Assembly: GCA_015075445.1 (NCBI GenBank) | Contig: JABTUJ010000016.1 | Coordinates: 20,363 to 84,362, forward strand | Direction: 5' to 3' | Origin: Verrucomicrobiales bacterium | Lineage (GTDB): Bacteria; Verrucomicrobiota; Verrucomicrobiia; Limisphaerales; J093 | DNA length: 64,000 nucleotides | In this document: in pieces, positions 59,846 to 64,000 of the stretch | Layout of the letters: each line of letters opens with the position of its first letter | Position numbering within the stretch: position 1 is the stretch's first letter | The notes under the pieces: generated by a model | What the model was told of the DNA's origin: nothing | The model's database searches: none | What the model saw: the letters and a program-made list of their open reading frames with translations, nothing else | Translations under genes and position numbers: made by a program

Positions 59846-61330
59846 ATGAGTTCCCCCGCCCCCGCCCCGCCCCCCGGCGCCGTGCCACCGCCGGCCGCCG
59901 CGAGCCTGGCCCCGGCGTTGCCGGCGGACCTGGACCGGTCGTGTCGGTGGCCGGTGCTGGTGCTGGGCGGATTGAGCGCGGGCTGGCTGGTCTTTGCCGC
60001 TGTGCTGGGCGTCCTGGCCGCCATCAAGCTGCACGCGCCCGGGATGCTGGCGAACGTCGACTGGCTCACGTACGGCCGGGTGCAACCTGCGGCGTGGAAT
60101 GCGTTGGTGTTCGGTTTCGGCGCCCCGGCCGGTCTGGCCCTGGCGCTCTGGCTGATGGTGCGGTTGAGCGGGGTGCCGCTGGTCGGAACGGGAACCATCC
60201 TGTTCGGCGCGGCGGTCTGGCAGGTCGGCCTGAAGCTGGGGGTGTTGGGGATCCTCGCCGGCGACAGCACGGGCATCGAGGGCTTGGAGCTGCCGCGGTA
60301 CGCGTCGCCGCTTCTGCTCGCGGGCTATCTTCTGATCGCCCCCTGGGCCTTGGTCGTGTTCGATCGCCGCCAGCCCCGCGAGAGCTACCTCTCCCAATGG
60401 TATCTGGTCACCGCTCTGCTCGTCTTCCCTTGGTGCTTTGCGAGCGGTTACGTGCTGACGTCGTTCCTGCCGTTGCGGGGGGTGTTGCAGGCCGCGGCAC
60501 AGGCCTGGTATCTGCAGCAGCTCTGGGTCTTGTGGTTTGGCAGCCTCACCCTCGCGACCGTGTTCTACTTCCTGCCGAAGCTGACCGGGGCGGCGGTTCC
60601 CAGCCGCAGCCTGGCGTTGTTCGGCTTCTGGACCTTCGTGGTCTTCGGCGGTTTGGGCGGGCTGACCCGCTATGCCGGCGGTCCTTTCCCGGCCTGGATG
60701 TTGAGCCTTGCGGTGGTGGGCAATGTGCTGACTCTGTTCGCAGTCTACGCCGTCGGGGCGAATCTCCTGCCGTCTCTGCACGCGGCCGTGTCGCGCCTCA
60801 AAGGCAACGTCGTGCTGTGGTTCCTGGGGTTCGCTCTGCTGGCCTGGCTTGCGGCCAGCGTGTTGACCGCCCTGAATTCGCTGGTGACCGTGCGGCACCT
60901 GACTCATTTCACGCTAGTCACACCGGGGCTGGATCAGCTCGCGTTGCTGGGCGGCTTCGGCCTGGCGGCGCTGGGGGGGATGTATGGGGTCGTGCCCCGC
61001 TTGTTGGGGCGTGACTGGCCGTCGCGGTTCCTGGCCACGCTGCACTTCGGCTGTGCGGCGGGGGCGGTCGGGTTGTTGGCGGTGGCCTTTCTGATTGGGG
61101 GGCTGGTGCAGGGTGCCGCGCTCAACAACACCGATGTGGCCTTCCTGACCGTGGCGAAGCGCTACCTGCCGTTTGCTTCGACCGGCACGTTGGCGCAACT
61201 GCTCTGGCTGGTCGGCAGCGGAGCTTTTGCGGTGAACTTGCTCTGGTTGCTCGTGGCGTGTGCGCGAACCGTTTGCGTGCCGGCAGCCCGGGCCTTGGTC
61301 GAACCTTTGCCGGCGGAGGGGAAGGCGTGA
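59846..61330 (+). CDS. CcoN-like (cbb3 oxidase subunit I) homologue lacking haem and copper ligands
   Basis: 494 residues from the ATG at 59846 (a GTG at 59816 is an alternative), with about twelve membrane helices. It aligns without gaps to key CcoN segments. DWLTYGRVQPAAWNALVF matches the helix with low-spin haem His. WYLQQLW...YFLPK matches WYGHN...YFVPK. FW...GLTRYAG matches the GPHHLH helix. RHLTHFTLVTPGLDQ matches SHYTDWTIGHVHS. All six ligand positions are substituted: Ala83, Gln224, Thr274, Arg275, Leu362 and Gln364. The neighbouring structural His354 (SHYT) is kept. It therefore should not bind haem b, haem b3 or CuB and cannot reduce oxygen. It is coupled to a CcoO-like gene by a GTGA overlap, so it probably anchors that cytochrome beside ACIII. 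Confidence 0.85.
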   Translation: MSSPAPAPPPGAVPPPAAASLAPALPADLDRSCRWPVLVLGGLSAGWLVFAAVLGVLAAIKLHAPGMLANVDWLTYGRVQPAAWNALVFGFGAPAGLALALWLMVRLSGVPLVGTGTILFGAAVWQVGLKLGVLGILAGDSTGIEGLELPRYASPLLLAGYLLIAPWALVVFDRRQPRESYLSQWYLVTALLVFPWCFASGYVLTSFLPLRGVLQAAAQAWYLQQLWVLWFGSLTLATVFYFLPKLTGAAVPSRSLALFGFWTFVVFGGLGGLTRYAGGPFPAWMLSLAVVGNVLTLFAVYAVGANLLPSLHAAVSRLKGNVVLWFLGFALLAWLAASVLTALNSLVTVRHLTHFTLVTPGLDQLALLGGFGLAALGGMYGVVPRLLGRDWPSRFLATLHFGCAAGAVGLLAVAFLIGGLVQGAALNNTDVAFLTVAKRYLPFASTGTLAQLLWLVGSGAFAVNLLWLLVACARTVCVPAARALVEPLPAEGKA

Positions 61331-62391
61331 AGCACGGGCCTTTGCTCTTCCTGGGCGTGTTCACGGCGGTCTTCGCCTCGTGGGTGGCTGGGGTGCTGGC
61401 GCCACATGTCCAGATCGGCGGACAGTCGCTGGTCCAGATCGACGAGCTCGGCATCCAGTATCCGCTGGATCGGACCGGCGAGGCCAAACAGGGCGCCGAG
61501 ATCTACCGGGCCCAAGGCTGCCATTACTGCCACACCCAGCAGGTGCTTCAGGAACCGCTGCTCTCGCGGCTCACCTTGACCGACGCCGGCACCAACATCG
61601 CCGAGGTGGTCGCCACCCTGCGCAAGGTGCGGCGTGACCTCGATGCCGACACCGCCGCCGCGCTGGTCAGCCGCCCACCCCAAGTGGTGTTGGCTCATGC
61701 CGGTGCCTCCGCCACCGACCAGGCCACCCGCCTCCTGACCAACGCGGGTGCCCAGGTCGAATCCACGATTGCCAACCTCGGCCCCGATCTCCGCCGCGGC
61801 TGGGGCACCCGCCGCACCGTCTCGCGCGATTACCTCCGCGACGAACCCGTTTTCCTCGGCCAGATCCGCCTGGGACCCGACCTGGCCAATCTTGGGGCCA
61901 GGCAGACGAACACCACCTGGCTGTTGCGGAAGCTCTATAACGCACGGATCGAGCTGCCCGGCTCGACCATGCCGCGCTATCCGTACCTCTTCACCGAACG
62001 CCGCCTCCGCCCCGGCCAGGCGCCGTCACCGGATGCGCTCGCACTGCCGCCCGAATTCGCGCCGCCCCCCGGGATCGAGATCATCCCCACCCGCGAGGCG
62101 CGGCAGCTCGTCGCGTACCTGCTGAGCCTCCGCTCCGACGCCCTGTTCTACGAGGTCTTCCCGCCGAAACCTCAGACCACCACCACCAACGCCGTGTCCG
62201 CGCCGGTCGAAGCCACGAACGCCCCGCCCACCCAAACCTCCTCCCTCGACCTTCGCCCTTCTGACTTCCCCCTTCGAACCTCGGACTTCGACCTTCGACC
62301 TTCGGACTTCGACCTTCGACCTTCGGACTTCGACCTTCGACCTTCGGACTTCGCCCTTCGGACTTCGCCCCTCGCCCTTGCCTCCCCATGA
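61327..62391 (+). CDS. CcoO-like membrane cytochrome c
   Basis: 354 residues from a GTG at 61327 that overlaps the previous stop. One N-terminal helix (LLFLGVFTAVFASWVAGVLA), then GAEIYRAQGCHYCHTQQV with the single haem c site (Cys65). Later WGTRRTVSRDYLRDEP, RLGPDLANLGARQ and LPGSTMPRYPYLF (axial Met) are CcoO hallmarks. About 70 residues are inserted between the haem site and the RDYL segment compared with ordinary CcoO. The last ~50 residues (303-354) are translated heptamer repeat (SDFDLRPSDFDLRPS...). Its stop overlaps the following ATG. Confidence 0.9.
   Translation: MKHGPLLFLGVFTAVFASWVAGVLAPHVQIGGQSLVQIDELGIQYPLDRTGEAKQGAEIYRAQGCHYCHTQQVLQEPLLSRLTLTDAGTNIAEVVATLRKVRRDLDADTAAALVSRPPQVVLAHAGASATDQATRLLTNAGAQVESTIANLGPDLRRGWGTRRTVSRDYLRDEPVFLGQIRLGPDLANLGARQTNTTWLLRKLYNARIELPGSTMPRYPYLFTERRLRPGQAPSPDALALPPEFAPPPGIEIIPTREARQLVAYLLSLRSDALFYEVFPPKPQTTTTNAVSAPVEATNAPPTQTSSLDLRPSDFPLRTSDFDLRPSDFDLRPSDFDLRPSDFALRTSPLALASP
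62233..62386 (+). repeat. heptanucleotide repeat at the 3' end of the ccoO-like gene
   Basis: About twenty 7-bp units of TTCGACC/TTCGGAC/TTCGCCC type encode a SDFDLRP heptapeptide periodicity up to the stop codon. Confidence 0.92.
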
Positions 62392-63068
62392 AGCCGGTGT
62401 CGCCTGCACGCTCCCCAGCCGCTGCCCGCGCCGCCCGCGCGGCGGGCAACGCCACCGGCGCGCTCGGAGCACCTGACCTCGATTGGGCCCCGCCCGCCGT
62501 CGGCACCGGGGCCACCACGCCGCTCTGGTTGGTGGGCCTGTTCGGCGTGATGCTCTACTGGGCCACCATGTACCTGGATCGGAACGGCGGCGGGTTCAAC
62601 CCGCTCGTCTTCAACCAGGGGGAACTGCTGGCCGACCTCGAGGCCCGCGTGCCGCGCTCCGAGGCGGATGCCCTCCTGGCCCAGGGACGCAGGGTCTACA
62701 ACGTCTACTGCTCGGCCTGTCATCAGCCCAACGGCCGCGGTACTCCCAACCAGTTCCCGCCTGTGGCCGGTTCGGACTGGGTGCTGACCGAGGGCCCGAA
62801 TCGGATCATCCGGATCGTGCTCAATGGCATGCAGGGACCCATCACCGTCAACGGTAACCAGTACAACAACGTGATGCTCCCCTGGCGCGATCAACTCTCG
62901 GACGAGGACATCGCCGCCGTCGTGACTTTCATCCGTGGCAATGCCGAGTGGGGCAACAACGCCGGACCCGCCACGCCCGCGCAGGTCAAGGCCATCCGCG
63001 ACGCCACCGCCAGCCGTAGCACGTCCTGGACTGCCCAGGAACTGCTCGGCATCCCGGTCAAGGACTGA
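62388..63068 (+). CDS. membrane-anchored monohaem cytochrome c (last gene of ACIII-oxidase operon)
   Basis: 226 residues. An Ala/Arg-rich N-terminus (~1-40) precedes one membrane helix (PLWLVGLFGVMLYWATMYL) and a cytochrome c domain: GRRVYNVYCSACHQPNGRG (haem site near 108), FPPVAGSDWVL and the distal Met region VMLPWRDQLSDEDIAAVVTF. It resembles a CcoP/caa3-type cytochrome c domain with a single haem. It would carry electrons between ACIII and a terminal oxidase. It starts in the ATGA overlap with the ccoO-like gene. Confidence 0.92.
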   Translation: MKPVSPARSPAAARAARAAGNATGALGAPDLDWAPPAVGTGATTPLWLVGLFGVMLYWATMYLDRNGGGFNPLVFNQGELLADLEARVPRSEADALLAQGRRVYNVYCSACHQPNGRGTPNQFPPVAGSDWVLTEGPNRIIRIVLNGMQGPITVNGNQYNNVMLPWRDQLSDEDIAAVVTFIRGNAEWGNNAGPATPAQVKAIRDATASRSTSWTAQELLGIPVKD

Positions 63069-63081
63069 CCCTCCTTACAAA

Positions 63082-63307
63082 AAGCGGCGGTCAACCGCGC
63101 GCACTCCATACGCTTCGCGACCGCCCCAGCCCCCGGACTTTCGCGGAGCGTTTGGAGTGCGCCGACTTCCAGCAGCGCTTTTCGTTCCTCCCCTCCCAAA
63201 GCGGCGGTCAACCGCGCGCACTCCATACGCTTCGCGACCGCCCCAGCCCCCGGATCTTCGCGGAGCGTTTGGAGTGCGCCGACTTCCAGCAGCGCTTTTC
63301 GTTCCTT
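63082..63307 (+). repeat. two tandem ~108-bp direct repeats (117-bp period)
   Basis: The unit runs AAAGCGGCGGTCAACCGCGC ... GTTTGGAGTGCGCCGACTTC CAGCAGCGCTTTTCGTTCCT. The copies differ at only a few positions. A partial inverted copy lies at 29171-29232. All three frames stay open through it. Confidence 0.93.
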
Positions 63308-63358
63308 CTCCCAAACCGGCGCTCGACACTTCCCGCCGGCCGTTGCTATAGGCCACCC

Positions 63359-64000
63359 ATGACACCTCCTCGCCACCTCGGCCGGTTCCGTCTTGTGGTG
63401 CAGGCGTCCCGCCTGCTGCTGTTGATGCTGGCGCCCGCCCTCTCCGCCGCCACCTACGACGTCGTCGTCTACGGCGGCACCTCGGCCGGCGTCATCGCTG
63501 CCGTCCAAACCGCTCGCATGGGCAAGTCCGTGATCATCGTCTGTCCGGACCGCCATCTCGGGGGCCTGTCCAGCGGCGGTCTGGGCTTCACGGACACAGG
63601 CAACAAGGCGGTGATCGGCGGCTTGGCCCGCGAGTTCTACCACCGGATCTGGAAGCACTACGACCAACCCGCGGCCTGGAAATCACAGCCGCGCGAGAGC
63701 TACGGCAACCGGGGCCAGGGCACGCCGGCCATCGACGGCGAGCAACGCACCATGTGGATCTTCGAACCCCACGTCGCCGAGCAGGTCTTCGAGGATCTCG
63801 TCCGCGAACACGCCATCCCCGTTCATCGGGACGAATGGCTGGACCGCGCCGCGGGCGTCACCAAGGCCCACGGCCGCCTCACCACCATCCGCACGCTCAG
63901 CGGCCGCAGCTACGCCGGCCGGATGTTCCTCGATGCCACCTACGAAGGCGACCTGATGGCCGCCGCCGGGGTCGAGTACCACGTCGGCCGGGAGGCCCGG
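63359..64000 (+). CDS. secreted FAD-dependent oxidoreductase (N-terminal part, cut by window edge)
   Basis: 214 residues are visible from the ATG at 63359. A signal peptide contains LVVQASRLLLLMLAPALSAA; its DNA (GTGGTGCAGGCGTCCCGCCTGC) is a unit of the interspersed QDACTT/VVQAS repeat. The mature start TYDVVVYGGTSAGVIAAVQT is a Rossmann FAD-binding motif. GGLSSGGLGFTDTGNKAVIG and GLAREFYHRIW follow. This is the secreted FAD-dependent oxidoreductase (FAD_oxidored) family common in Verrucomicrobiota and Planctomycetes, linked to carbohydrate or cell-surface metabolism. The C-terminus is outside the window. Confidence 0.9.
   Translation, partial: MTPPRHLGRFRLVVQASRLLLLMLAPALSAATYDVVVYGGTSAGVIAAVQTARMGKSVIIVCPDRHLGGLSSGGLGFTDTGNKAVIGGLAREFYHRIWKHYDQPAAWKSQPRESYGNRGQGTPAIDGEQRTMWIFEPHVAEQVFEDLVREHAIPVHRDEWLDRAAGVTKAHGRLTTIRTLSGRSYAGRMFLDATYEGDLMAAAGVEYHVGREAR

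Noticed and set aside
1..64000. tRNA, rRNA or riboswitch genes.
   Set aside because: No cloverleaf-like TTCGA/CCA patterns or conserved rRNA segments were noticed by eye; a covariance-model search could not be run.

Overview
The window is a GC-rich bacterial chromosome segment with dense, mostly intact genes. Several traits together point to Verrucomicrobiota, probably a Limisphaerales/Pedosphaera-like lineage. These are three PEP-CTERM proteins, secreted DUF1080, Gfo/Idh and TIM-barrel proteins (the last two with twin-arginine signals), PQQ-type propellers, an alternative complex III (ACIII) cluster, and many families of short interspersed repeats, several built on 7-bp units. The taxon is an inference; no rRNA or tRNA gene was seen.

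Layout. 1-2225: two minus-strand genes (APC amino-acid permease, prepilin-like protein) recognisable only across several frameshifts, then a repeat. 2226-5885: a divergent DnaE polymerase carrying three repeat-derived insertions. 5869-12634 (minus): a probable five-gene operon of secreted or membrane proteins (TIM barrel, CBS, two PQQ-like propellers, DUF1080). 12719-14880: a pseudo-receiver protein divergent from an ECF sigma factor and its candidate anti-sigma partner. 15107-16933: apolipoprotein N-acyltransferase. 17115-23112 (minus): a four-gene TolC / adaptor / ABC efflux operon whose adaptor ends in two duplicated EF-hands. 23778-26969: a large secreted beta-propeller protein. 27457-29163: uvrC. 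29353-31797: three tandem PEP-CTERM paralogues, each with its own promoter and terminator. 32410-35947: chemotaxis receptor, CheW and a receiver-Hpt-like protein. 36299-37200: two Hsp20 genes. 37500-39892: hemH-nadD-rsfS plus a PUR-like gene. 39979-46294: a GH28-like protein, a Gfo/Idh oxidoreductase, and a coupled EF-hand protein plus CehA/McbA-type metallohydrolase. 46433-46690: a hicBA relic. 46692-50366: EF-hand lipoprotein, Glu-Q tRNA synthetase, glycerate kinase, HAD hydrolase. 50367-51535: a repeat-packed intergenic region. 51536-63068: the ACIII operon actABCDEF, a small membrane protein, CcoN-like, CcoO-like and cytochrome c genes. 63359-64000: the start of an FAD-dependent oxidoreductase.

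How it fits together. The strongest candidate for new biology is the end of the respiratory operon. The CcoN-like membrane protein keeps the fold and spacing of a cbb3 oxidase subunit I, but all six haem and copper histidine positions are replaced by other residues. Its CcoO-like and cytochrome c partners keep their haem motifs. The ACIII cluster therefore appears to include a non-catalytic, cofactor-free oxidase-like anchor. A second theme is repeat DNA entering genes: heptamer repeats and a 'QDACTT/VVQAS' element are translated inside dnaE, gluQ, the DUF1080 gene, the ccoO-like gene and a signal peptide. EF-hand motifs recur in three otherwise unrelated exported proteins.
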